Shown: one piece after another, positions 10,254-17,985 of the stretch | Layout of the letters: each line of letters begins with the position of its first letter | Position numbering within the stretch: the stretch's first letter is position 1 | From: an uncultured Ruminococcus sp. | GTDB lineage: Bacteria > Bacillota > Clostridia > Oscillospirales > Ruminococcaceae | Length of the DNA stretch: 60,922 nucleotides | Assembly: GCA_947627175.1 (NCBI GenBank) | Contig: CANQVA010000010.1 | Location: forward strand, 1 to 60,922 | Direction of reading: 5' to 3' | Made by a program: the position numbers and the translations under genes | Notes under the pieces: model-generated | What the model saw: only the letters and a program-made list of their open reading frames with translations | Told to the model about the DNA's origin: nothing | The model's database searches: none

Positions 10254-12121
10254 TCAAGCCCCTGATTTTTCTTTTTTGGCGTTTGCTCCTGTTGCTGGAG
10301 ATTTTTCTGCCCACGCCCACTGATTCGTTGTGCATCACGCTGCATATTGCTTCTGGAAAAAAACGCACGTCTGCCGTTTTTTTCCGTAACTCTTTTTGGC
10401 TGAACTTTCCCATTTTCAGGACGGACAAATTCCTGCGAACGTTTGCTTTTTACCGCACTTTCAATTTGCCTGTAAGCCTGCAAATTGTCCCTTGAAACCG
10501 TGACCGAAACAGTGTCATTCCGGCGAACTACCGCAGAATAGGGAATGTTTTGCTGTTGGAGTTCGGCAACAATTTTTCGTGCCGTGTCTTTTGGTTCAAC
10601 GCAAGTAAAACGCTTTTCTTTCGGGAGAGAACTGTAATATTCAGGGTTGATTTTCTGCAATTTTTCTGAATTTTCTCGTGAATTTGTCCTTGCAGTTTTC
10701 CCGATTGCGGAACGCATAACGTCGTTGAGAGCCGGAACATCGTTTTTTGAAACAGTGAGACTGACCTTATCTTCTCCACGAGTTACAGCCGAAAACGGCA
10801 CATTTTTAGCCGCGAGTTCGGACATCACCTGAACCGCCTGAATTTCCGTCATTGTCTCAAAATGGCGTTCATCACGGGGAATTTCCCTGTAATAATCGGG
10901 ATTTATTTTGTAGCCGTCGTCGGTGATTACGGCATTTCCGCTGTCGAGCATATCCGACAGCCAATTGTCAATTGCAACATCGTCAGCCATATCCAGAATT
11001 TCAAGCTGTTTCTGCATTTTTGCGAGTTCCTCAGTTGCAGAATCACGGATTTCCTTTGAAACAAGCGGATTTTCAGCGATATTTTCCAAAGATTTGATAC
11101 TCTCACGGAGTTCCGTCCTCGTCTTGTCAATTTCCTCTTTTGAACCGTTGTTTATTAGACCGTCAATCATGTTGTAGTCATCTTCAATTTGCTCTTCAAC
11201 ATTGCGGAGCTGCCCGGCAATTTCAGCCGTTTTTTCTTCGCTCAGACTTTCAACTTCCTGTGCAGATTCCACCGCCTGTACCGATATTTCGGGCATGGAA
11301 ATATCGCCGTTTTCGACAGCTTCACCAATTCTGTCACTCGTGATTTTTATGGACGCATCAAGCTGAACGTCAGACTGATTTTTGTAATGATTTTCAGGAC
11401 GTTTGAGTTTCTCGATTTTGTTCTCAAGATTGGCAATTTTGTCCCTTGTTTCGTCAATTTTCTTCTGTAGCTTGAATTTGTCCACCATGCTTGTGGCAGG
11501 ATTGCTGTAAGTCTGCATAAGCTGATTTTTTTGCGAAATCATGGCGTTTTTTCTGTCGTTCAGGCAGTCCACAGTTGCCGTATTCAGCCTTGAAATCGCA
11601 TCGGAAAAGGCTTCACGCCGTTGCCTGTTCAAGCCGATGGAAAAACTTTTTATCGTATCATTCAGGGCGATTACACGGTTCAATTTATGGGAAATCTGCT
11701 CATTTTTGGCAGAGAATTTTTCAAGTTTGCTGTGACAATTCTGAAGTTTCTGCTGACGGTTCGGAATCCTATTTTCCCGAATATTCGCAATTCTTTTCTC
11801 ATTCTGCTGAATTAAATTTTTCGCAAATGGTAAATTTCCAAGCGTTGATTTCAGCATACGGTTCGTATCTTCGAGTTTTTCTGCTTTCATGCTGAGTTTT
11901 TCAATCTTTGTAGTATGCTTTGCAATTTTGTCATGTTGAGTGGCAATTTTTTCATTCAGATTTTCCAGTCGGTTACGATGATGATTTGCTTTTGCGTTCA
12001 GAAAGGGGAGCAATTTTCCCGATTTTTGGACATTATTCTCCTGTTTTTTGCGGAGTTCCTCCTCCGCACTGACCGCCGGATTTTCGGCAGTACGCTTATT
12101 TTCGTTGTCCTGTACGGGCAT
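10250..12121 (-). CDS. ICE coiled-coil protein with two copies of a small alpha/beta module
   Basis: This 623-residue cytoplasmic protein has no signal peptide. Residues about 40-260 are rich in Lys, Glu, Asn and Gln with heptad-like spacing and look like a long coiled coil. Residues about 405-475 and 490-560 are two copies of one module: each starts INP(D/E)YY and has the pattern of a helix, then a (V/I)P(F/Y)SAV strand, a charged turn, a (V/L)(S/T)(V/L)TVS strand and a final helix. Related modules occur in the giant protein just downstream and in the 198-residue protein upstream. The C-terminus is basic and Gln-rich. It sits between the 25-residue membrane peptide and the giant gene, overlapping the latter by four bases. 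I cannot name a function; a scaffold or DNA-processing accessory of the transfer machinery is a guess. Confidence 0.85.
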   Translation of the reverse strand: MPVQDNENKRTAENPAVSAEEELRKKQENNVQKSGKLLPFLNAKANHHRNRLENLNEKIATQHDKIAKHTTKIEKLSMKAEKLEDTNRMLKSTLGNLPFAKNLIQQNEKRIANIRENRIPNRQQKLQNCHSKLEKFSAKNEQISHKLNRVIALNDTIKSFSIGLNRQRREAFSDAISRLNTATVDCLNDRKNAMISQKNQLMQTYSNPATSMVDKFKLQKKIDETRDKIANLENKIEKLKRPENHYKNQSDVQLDASIKITSDRIGEAVENGDISMPEISVQAVESAQEVESLSEEKTAEIAGQLRNVEEQIEDDYNMIDGLINNGSKEEIDKTRTELRESIKSLENIAENPLVSKEIRDSATEELAKMQKQLEILDMADDVAIDNWLSDMLDSGNAVITDDGYKINPDYYREIPRDERHFETMTEIQAVQVMSELAAKNVPFSAVTRGEDKVSLTVSKNDVPALNDVMRSAIGKTARTNSRENSEKLQKINPEYYSSLPKEKRFTCVEPKDTARKIVAELQQQNIPYSAVVRRNDTVSVTVSRDNLQAYRQIESAVKSKRSQEFVRPENGKVQPKRVTEKNGRRAFFSRSNMQRDAQRISGRGQKNLQQQEQTPKKKNQGLE

Positions 12122-12129
12122 AGGCTACC

Positions 12130-12207
12130 TCACTTTCTCTTTTTGATGATGACGATTATTGTCGATATTACGGCAAAAACGGCACTTCCGATAATGAATT
12201 TTTTCAT
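12130..12207 (-). CDS. 25-residue single-pass membrane peptide of the ICE operon
   Basis: This is a very short ORF with a strong case. Its start ATG overlaps the stop of the upstream 198-residue gene (ATGA), and AAAGGAG lies nine bases before the ATG. The peptide begins MKKFIIGSAVFAVISTIIV and ends with a Lys/Arg-rich tail, a typical single membrane-spanning small protein with a positive C-terminus. It lies between two ICE genes in the same direction. Its function is unknown; the coupling suggests it is made together with its neighbours. Confidence 0.65.
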   Translation of the reverse strand: MKKFIIGSAVFAVISTIIVIIKKRK

Positions 12208-12800
12208 AAACGTTTTCTCCTTTCGATTTCTTCAATCTGTCTTTTAGCAATTTTCGCACGTTTCCTGTACTCTGCATACAGGTCAATTTTTGGCTGAACA
12301 TCGACATTTTTCAGTGGAAATTTTTTCATTTCGTGTTCCTGAATATCCTGCAAAGCCCGACCGTTCACCGTTATAATTTTGTCAAGTTCACGCTGAATTG
12401 TTGCCGTATCGCAGAGCCAGAAGTCCACAAAAGTCTTGCACAATGCGATTTGAATTTCCTGCGGACGAGCCTGCAAAGTGCCGACCGTTGTGTGCAGAAT
12501 TTCCGCAATTTCAGGCAGAAGGTTCAGGTAATTATCGGGGAATTTCTGCATTTTTAACTCACGAAACAAAATTTCATAATCTCCCGAATTTGATTTTTTG
12601 ACAATATTTTCTACTTCTTGTCTATAACTTTTATCAAAAACCAGAACCATTGCAGAACCGCTGTATTTCGCAAAAAACGGAATATTGCTCTTTTCCAATG
12701 CAGTCAAAATTTCCTTTGCTTTCGCTGTCTCAAACTGCTGAAATTCCCTGTTTTTGATAGCCGAAACTTCCACACCGCTAACGTTTGGAAATTCCGTCAC
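12204..12800 (-). CDS. ICE hypothetical protein with an N-terminal alpha/beta module
   Basis: This 198-residue soluble protein starts at a GTG that overlaps the previous gene's stop (GTGA) and has GGGAGATG about eight bases upstream. Residues about 15-75 carry one copy of the module shared across this operon (helix, then NIPFFAKYSGSAMVLVFDK, then helix). The middle part is helical and the C-terminus is basic (RKRAKIAKRQIEEIERRKR). I do not recognise a named family. Its position, coupled to the membrane peptide and the helix-rich 169-residue gene, makes it part of the distal ICE processing block. Confidence 0.8.
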   Translation of the reverse strand: MTEFPNVSGVEVSAIKNREFQQFETAKAKEILTALEKSNIPFFAKYSGSAMVLVFDKSYRQEVENIVKKSNSGDYEILFRELKMQKFPDNYLNLLPEIAEILHTTVGTLQARPQEIQIALCKTFVDFWLCDTATIQRELDKIITVNGRALQDIQEHEMKKFPLKNVDVQPKIDLYAEYRKRAKIAKRQIEEIERRKRL

Positions 12801-13306
12801 AAAATCATCTCCCTGATGCTGTCAATCAGTTCGGCATTGGTGCTGTCGGAATCGTATTCCATCGCATAAATTCCACAGATTTTCTCTTGAATTTCTGTCG
12901 GGAGCGATTTCAATTCGTGCATAGAAATCCCCGTCAAATCAGCAATTTTTCTGAGTTCCGCAACCGCAAGAGCCTTGTTGGTGAGTTCATAAAAACGCTC
13001 TGTCTGCGAACTGTCCATCATAAATTCGTAGACAATTGTTTTCTGCGTTTCGTAGTCCAGACTTTTCAGCGTGGTGAGGGGAATCCCTGTCGATTTTGCG
13101 ACTTCCGCAAGTTCGTTGAGGATTGAACCCCTCTGCCAGAGTTCATCGAGGGCATCAAAAACCGCTTTTCTATCCTCGTCATTCTTAACGGAAATCGTTT
13201 CCAGAATCGCCGTCATGCTGCTTTGGATTTTCTCGTCCATTGACGAAATGCTGTCCACAGAAACGCCGATAATACGGGAAATTTCCGCAATCTGTTCTTT
13301 ATTCAT
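12797..13306 (-). CDS. ICE hypothetical helical protein (DUF-type)
   Basis: This 169-residue, nearly all-helical protein has a repeated pattern: residues near MNKEQIAEISRIIGVSVDSISSMDEKIQSSM resemble later segments such as LNELAEVAKSTGIPLTTLKSLDYETQ and LRKIADLTGISMHELKSLPTEIQEK. That is three similar units of about 40-50 residues, each a helix-turn-helix-like pair followed by a LKSL(D/P)xExQ phrase. The start at 13306 is chosen over a longer frame because AAGGAG lies nine bases upstream and the longer version runs into topB. The function is unknown; the triplicated helical unit could bind DNA or a partner repetitively. Confidence 0.8.
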   Translation of the reverse strand: MNKEQIAEISRIIGVSVDSISSMDEKIQSSMTAILETISVKNDEDRKAVFDALDELWQRGSILNELAEVAKSTGIPLTTLKSLDYETQKTIVYEFMMDSSQTERFYELTNKALAVAELRKIADLTGISMHELKSLPTEIQEKICGIYAMEYDSDSTNAELIDSIREMIL

Positions 13307-13307
13307 T

Positions 13308-15332
13308 TCAATTGCTCCTTTCTGTTTTCCACTGGTAGTACATCTTCCCATTGTACGGATTTTCCACGATTTCAGGGCGTACAATGCTTTTTTTGCCTTT
13401 GAATTTGTAACTTGTGGACTTGCCGTTCAAAAGCCCTTTTATCTGCTCGTCCGAAAGCTGAATGCCGTAAACTTTTGCGACGTTCATTCCGCACTTTCCC
13501 TTACAATAAAAGCCGAATTTTCCCTTAACCACGTCCGCACCGCATTTCGGGCATTTTCCGACTGGTTCGTGCGAACAGTCTGTGAGGGAAACCGATTTGT
13601 CCACAGAACCGTATTTTTGGCACATTTCACCAATAAAACTGCAAATTTCCGTCATAAAATCGTCAGCGGAATACTCACCGTGTTCAATTTTTTGCAATTT
13701 TGTTTCCCATTCAGCCGTCAGTTTTGCGGATTTGACTTCATCGGGAACGACTTTCACGAGTTCTCTGCCTTTTTCCGTTGCCCTGAGTTCTTTGGAAAAA
13801 CGCTCCACATAGCCGTTTTTCACGAGACTTTCAATCACCGAGGCTCTTGTTGCAGGCGTGCCAAGCCCTTTTTTCACCATATTTTCGTCATCTGGCGAAT
13901 AGTCCGCATTCCCTGCACGTTCCATTGCGGAAAGAAGTGTATCCTCAGTGTAAGGCTTCGGAGGACTTGTGAAGTGTTCACCCTTGCTTGCTTTTGCCGT
14001 GAAAATCTGTCCTTCCGAAACTTTTGGCAAAAATTTTTCCTCTTTCTCGCTCTTGTCGGACTGCTTTGCATAAGTTTTCCAACCCATTTCAAGCACAGTC
14101 CGTCCTGTTGCTGTAAATGACGTATTATTGCAATTTGCCGTGATTTTCAGCACCTCGTATTTATGTGCCGGAGCAGTCGCACAAATCAGTCTTGTCGCAA
14201 TCAGCGTGAGAATATTTTTTTCTCCATTCGGCAAAGAAAAAGGATTTGCCCTTTCTATGTTGGCAGTCGGAATTATCGCATGATGTCCCGAAACTTTGTC
14301 GTTATTGATGACTTTTTTTACGTCAGGAACGTGTGAAATTCCAAAATCGAAACAAGTATCGCAAAATTTCACCACGTCAAGAGCCGTTGATTTCATATCT
14401 TCCGTGAGAAATTGCGAATCCGTTCGGGGGTACGTCACCAATTTTGTCTCGTAAAGCGACTGCACATAATCGAGCGTTTGCTGTGCTGTATAGCCAAAAA
14501 ACTTGTTTGCATCTCTCTGCAAAGATGTCAAATCATAGAGTTTCGGTGGGCTTTCCGTTTTCACTTCCCGTTTCACAGAAACAATGGTTACTTCCGCACC
14601 GTTGCAAGCCAAAATCAGCGAATCAGCGTTGTTTTCATCGTCAATTCGTTCCGATGAAAGTGTTAAACCGTCACATTCAAGGTTGACTGTGAAATACTTC
14701 TGTTTCACAAAATTTTTAACATCATCGTCACGCCGGACAATCATTGCAAGCGTTGGTGTCTGGACACGCCCTATATTGATTTTACCGCCATATCTCACGG
14801 AAAACAGCCTTGAACCGTTCATTCCGACAAGCCAGTCTGCTCTTGCTCTGGCGTATCCTGCCGAGAAAAGATTGTCATATGCCGATATGGGTTTCATATT
14901 TGTGAGAGCCTTGTGAATAGCCTTTTCTTCCAGAGAAGATACCCACAGACGTTTTACGGGCTTACTGCACCTCGCCATATTATACACATATCTAAAAATA
15001 CACTCGCCCTCACGGTCTGCATCAGTCGCACAGACAATTTCCGTCACATCTTCACGATTCATCAATTTTTTGAGAATATTGTACTGCTCTTTTGTGCCGT
15101 CAGTCACCTTAAACAGCCATTTTTCGGGAATCATAGGCAGTTGGGAAAAACTCCATTTCTGTTCCCAGCCGTTTTCGTATTCGTCAGGATATTTCAGCCC
15201 GACCAGATGACCGATACACCACGAAACAAGGTAGCCGTTGCCCTCCGTATATCCGTCTTTTTTCGTATCAGCCCCGACAACAGCACTGATTGCCCTCGAT
15301 ACACTGGGCTTTTCGCCCACAATCAGAATCAT
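13308..15332 (-). CDS. topB: DNA topoisomerase III (type IA)
   Basis: This 674-residue type IA topoisomerase relaxes or decatenates DNA by passing single strands through a transient 5'-phosphotyrosine break. The Toprim domain begins ILIVGEKPSVSRAI and contains the metal-binding DADREGE at about 104-110. The catalytic tyrosine is in TYPRTDS at about 300. A C4 zinc-finger-like unit, CPKCG with YCKGKCG, lies near residues 590-615. The start at 15332 is chosen because AAAGGAA lies about nine bases upstream; the longer starts would have too little spacing. TopB genes are standard in Tn1549-like elements, where they may help process transferred DNA. The convergent terminator and plus-strand nuclease gene upstream may uncouple it from the transfer operon. 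Confidence 0.95.
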   Translation of the reverse strand: MILIVGEKPSVSRAISAVVGADTKKDGYTEGNGYLVSWCIGHLVGLKYPDEYENGWEQKWSFSQLPMIPEKWLFKVTDGTKEQYNILKKLMNREDVTEIVCATDADREGECIFRYVYNMARCSKPVKRLWVSSLEEKAIHKALTNMKPISAYDNLFSAGYARARADWLVGMNGSRLFSVRYGGKINIGRVQTPTLAMIVRRDDDVKNFVKQKYFTVNLECDGLTLSSERIDDENNADSLILACNGAEVTIVSVKREVKTESPPKLYDLTSLQRDANKFFGYTAQQTLDYVQSLYETKLVTYPRTDSQFLTEDMKSTALDVVKFCDTCFDFGISHVPDVKKVINNDKVSGHHAIIPTANIERANPFSLPNGEKNILTLIATRLICATAPAHKYEVLKITANCNNTSFTATGRTVLEMGWKTYAKQSDKSEKEEKFLPKVSEGQIFTAKASKGEHFTSPPKPYTEDTLLSAMERAGNADYSPDDENMVKKGLGTPATRASVIESLVKNGYVERFSKELRATEKGRELVKVVPDEVKSAKLTAEWETKLQKIEHGEYSADDFMTEICSFIGEMCQKYGSVDKSVSLTDCSHEPVGKCPKCGADVVKGKFGFYCKGKCGMNVAKVYGIQLSDEQIKGLLNGKSTSYKFKGKKSIVRPEIVENPYNGKMYYQWKTERSN

Positions 15333-15367
15333 AAACATCATTCCTTTCAAAAAATTTCAATTTTCTA

Positions 15368-15396
15368 TTGATTTTTTGCTCCAAATGTGGTACAAT
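15368..15396 (+). promoter_or_regulatory. Sigma-A promoter of the Rpn-type nuclease gene
   Basis: TTGATT and TACAAT are separated by 17 bases. The site lies in the divergent gap between topB and the plus-strand nuclease gene. It fixes the start of that gene downstream of about position 15403 and rules out the longer frame that begins inside the promoter. Confidence 0.75.
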
Positions 15397-15430
15397 AGAA
15401 GTAAACCACAGGAAACAAGGGGTGATTCCA

Positions 15431-16252
15431 TTGGCACAGTTGAAAACTCAGCTTACGCCTGAAGAAGAACGTCAGCAAAATCTCAGAATGCTTGCGAATT
15501 ATCGTCCGCTTGATGATGATTTTATGCGTGAACTTTTCCGCAATAACCTTGAATTGGCACAATATGTTCTCCGCATCATCATCGACAAACCCGACTTGAA
15601 ACTGATCAAAGAAGAGACGCAGTATGATTTACAGCATCTTTTCGGAGAACGCTCTATCTGTCTGGATGTGTTCGGTGTGGACAGTGAAGGCAAACAATAT
15701 GACCTTGAAATTCAGCGAAGTGATGAAGGTGCTGACCCACACAGGGCAAGATACCATTCCGGAGCAATGGACGTGGATAACTTGAAAATCGGAAAGAGTT
15801 TCAAGTCACTTCCGGATACATATGTCATTTTCTTTACAGAAAATGATGTATTCCATGCAGAAAAAGCAATTTATCCGATAGAACGCATGAATCTTGCAAC
15901 AGGTGAACCGTTCAGCGATGGCGAACATATCATTTACATCAATGGTGCATATGATAACAAGGAAGATACATCTGATCTTGCCAAGCTGATACATGATTTC
16001 AGGTGCAGTAAGGCAGAAGATATGCTTTTACTGCCTTTAGCTGAAAGAACACGTTATTTTAAGGAAACACCGGAAGGAGTGGAATATATGTGTAAGGCTA
16101 TGGAAGAAAGAATCAACGATGAAAAGGTTAGAATAGCCTACAATCTTTTATTGTTGGGTACTGTTTCAAAGGAAGATATTGCTAAGGTAACTAATCTTTC
16201 TATTGAAACAATCAATGAAATTGAAAAAAACATGAAATCTGTTTCTGCATAA
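15431..16252 (+). CDS. Rpn/PD-(D/E)XK nuclease family transposase-like protein
   Basis: This 273-residue protein is of the recombination-promoting nuclease (Rpn, YhgA-like) family, often annotated as PD-(D/E)XK family transposase. The nuclease core reads ICLDVFGVD, then a Gly/Lys turn, then YDLEIQRSDEG, that is D-x(n)-ExQ. The N-terminal part, DDDFMRELFRNNLELAQYVLR, is characteristic of the family. Known members are Mg- or Ca-dependent DNases that raise RecA-independent recombination. I chose the TTG start at 15431 (AAGGGGTGA about five bases upstream); a GTG at 15422 is the alternative. The gene lies opposite to the ICE operon with its own promoter and terminator, so it looks like an insertion. 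No terminal repeats were found around it. Confidence 0.85.
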   Translation: MAQLKTQLTPEEERQQNLRMLANYRPLDDDFMRELFRNNLELAQYVLRIIIDKPDLKLIKEETQYDLQHLFGERSICLDVFGVDSEGKQYDLEIQRSDEGADPHRARYHSGAMDVDNLKIGKSFKSLPDTYVIFFTENDVFHAEKAIYPIERMNLATGEPFSDGEHIIYINGAYDNKEDTSDLAKLIHDFRCSKAEDMLLLPLAERTRYFKETPEGVEYMCKAMEERINDEKVRIAYNLLLLGTVSKEDIAKVTNLSIETINEIEKNMKSVSA

Positions 16253-16264
16253 AAATCAACCACC

Positions 16265-16300
16265 AAAGCACATTCCTTATTTTGGAGTGTGCTTTTCGTT
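16265..16300 (+). terminator. Bidirectional rho-independent terminator
   Basis: The stem AAGCACATTCC pairs with GGAGTGTGCTT around a T-rich loop and is followed by a T-rich tract on the plus strand. The stem is preceded by AAAs, so it could also act on the minus strand. It ends the nuclease gene and overlaps the last codons of the minus-strand gene at 16277, so it may stop ICE operon transcripts before topB. Confidence 0.6.
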
Positions 16301-16825
16301 TTTCCTCTCCGTTTTGAGAAGTTTCACATAATTATCGAATTTCACCTTGACAGGATAACGATAATTGCCCGCTTTTTCGCCGATATATCCGGCTTTCTGA
16401 AATTCAAAAATAATTTCCATAGCCTTGTCAAAATCGACATTCAGAATGTCTCTTATGCACTTGTTGGAAATGAAGCCCTTTGTCACCCCGAACAGGAGCA
16501 ACGATCTCGTTTCGTTCTTTGAAATCAGCGTAATGGAATCCAGAGGAAGAAATTCGGAATCATTTTCGCATTCTTCTTCGGAAAGAGAAATGTCCTCCAG
16601 ATCTTCCATTGTGTACTTTTCCGCAGGTGCAATACAGCCGTCATCAGGCTCGTCCATATTGCCGTAAAACCTGATTTCGTCCTCATCATCAAACTCAATG
16701 TCGCTGTCATCACGGTAACGCTCATTGATTTCACCGTTTGCCTCGCCGATTTTGTAGGCAAGGTACGCTGTACCGCCCACAATGCCGAGTCCCATAATCC
16801 CCTTGATGATTTTAGAAATTTTCAT
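16277..16825 (-). CDS. Membrane-anchored protein with an FtsK-gamma-like winged helix
   Basis: This 182-residue protein starts at 16825, with AGAGAGGA upstream; the longer frame has no ribosome site. An N-terminal hydrophobic segment (IIKGIMGLGIVGGTAYLAY) is followed by an acidic linker rich in Asp and Glu. Residues about 115-175 (LLLFGVTKGFISNKCIRDI, then AMEIIFEFQKAGYIGEKAG and a basic end) follow the pattern of the FtsK gamma winged-helix domain, which binds DNA in FtsK/SpoIIIE translocases. No ATPase is present. A membrane-tethered DNA-binding role in the transfer apparatus is inferred. It follows the PP-loop gene with a 41-base gap. Confidence 0.7.
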   Translation of the reverse strand: MKISKIIKGIMGLGIVGGTAYLAYKIGEANGEINERYRDDSDIEFDDEDEIRFYGNMDEPDDGCIAPAEKYTMEDLEDISLSEEECENDSEFLPLDSITLISKNETRSLLLFGVTKGFISNKCIRDILNVDFDKAMEIIFEFQKAGYIGEKAGNYRYPVKVKFDNYVKLLKTERKNEKHTPK

Positions 16826-16866
16826 AAAAAATCCTCTCTTTCTTTGATTTGTCCGAATCCGGACGA

Positions 16867-17985
16867 TTATTCTTTTTCTTCCGTTCCGACAGATACGCAG
16901 GAATTGCAAGAATCCCCATAATTAGCAGAATTTCCGGAAGATGTTTTAGTAGAGCAAGATAGTCTATCATGCTGTTTCTTCTCCTTTTCCAGTGCTTTCA
17001 TCTCTTTGACAAAAGCACGGTATTTCGCCGTATACTCGTAAGATTTGCCGAAAATATTCAGTGCTGCCTTGTATAAATTCGGTTCATTTTTTTCAATGAT
17101 TGCAAGTTCCTCGTTGATGTGCTTACTGAACGGACAGCCTACGCACCCTGTACGCCTCAGCCCGTACTCCGTATAACAGCGTGAATGCTGAACGCCAAAT
17201 ATTTCCTCATAATCACGCTTGTCCTTGTCCGTGTACCAAAAAATCGGGCGATATGTATTACAGCCTTTGGACTTGCACTCAGAAAAACAAGTTTTGTATG
17301 CTGCCGAGCGAATACCGCCCTCAGCCTTGCGGATACCCGTAATATCAAGGTCTGCATCAAGTTTCTTGACAATACGCTTTGCAGGCTTTTTCTTTGCATA
17401 CTCACAACACTTGTTGGAAATGGGGAAATCAGGCGGATTCTGCATGATAAACTCTTTCAGGTACTTGTTACGGGAAATCGAAAACTGACTTATTTTCTGA
17501 ACTCCGTCTTTGTCGGAATATCGTTCTCCACACCACCATTGCAGAGACGTTTTACAATTTGGATATTTCTTCAAAAGGACTTCTAACGGCTCGTCCTCCC
17601 ACTGAAAATTGTGTTTCTGTAAACGCATCATTTGCTCCGAAACATACTTTGACAGGAACGGAACACCATACTCACGCACACAAGTCGGTATCGGCTTATC
17701 AGGTTTGATACGCAGAATTTCAATGCCGTATTTTTGCTCCAGTTCGGTCAAATGCTCTTTTGTAGCGGAATATTCAAGTCCCGTATCTATCCAGATATAT
17801 TTGACTTTTTCATCTTCATCAACCTTGTGAATCAAGTCAAGGACAATGTCGCTGTCAGCACCTCCGCTGATACTGCAAATCGGAGCATAAGATCGCATTA
17901 AGATACGCTGTGCTTTGCAAAGGCTTGTATAAATGGTGAAATTATTATTTTCATCGCACTTTTTCAGCAGTTCGTCAAATCCCAT
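16867..17985 (-). CDS. PP-loop ATPase, phosphoadenosine phosphosulfate reductase family (DndC-like)
   Basis: This 372-residue PP-loop enzyme has the ATP-binding motif CSISGGADSDIVLDL at about residue 36. Cys-rich motifs (WWCGERYS, CCEYAKKKPAKR and TGCVGCPFS) are spread through the middle and C-terminus and could bind an Fe-S cluster, as in DndC and thiouridine enzymes. The family activates a substrate by adenylation; known members reduce PAPS or add sulfur. The start at 17985 is preceded by GGGAGGG and overlaps the end of the C5 methyltransferase gene by 11 bases, so the two are probably co-translated. No cysteine desulfurase or other Dnd genes are nearby. A role in DNA modification is inference from the pairing; the last 40 residues are Cys/Ser-rich and low complexity. 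Confidence 0.85.
   Translation of the reverse strand: MGFDELLKKCDENNNFTIYTSLCKAQRILMRSYAPICSISGGADSDIVLDLIHKVDEDEKVKYIWIDTGLEYSATKEHLTELEQKYGIEILRIKPDKPIPTCVREYGVPFLSKYVSEQMMRLQKHNFQWEDEPLEVLLKKYPNCKTSLQWWCGERYSDKDGVQKISQFSISRNKYLKEFIMQNPPDFPISNKCCEYAKKKPAKRIVKKLDADLDITGIRKAEGGIRSAAYKTCFSECKSKGCNTYRPIFWYTDKDKRDYEEIFGVQHSRCYTEYGLRRTGCVGCPFSKHINEELAIIEKNEPNLYKAALNIFGKSYEYTAKYRAFVKEMKALEKEKKQHDRLSCSTKTSSGNSANYGDSCNSCVSVGTEEKE

Noticed and set aside
13071..14120. Long plus-strand ORF of 349 codons opposite topB and the helical gene
   Set aside because: It lies wholly antisense to genes with clear motifs, has no ribosome site and a biased composition rich in Phe, Cys and Arg that comes from the opposite frame.
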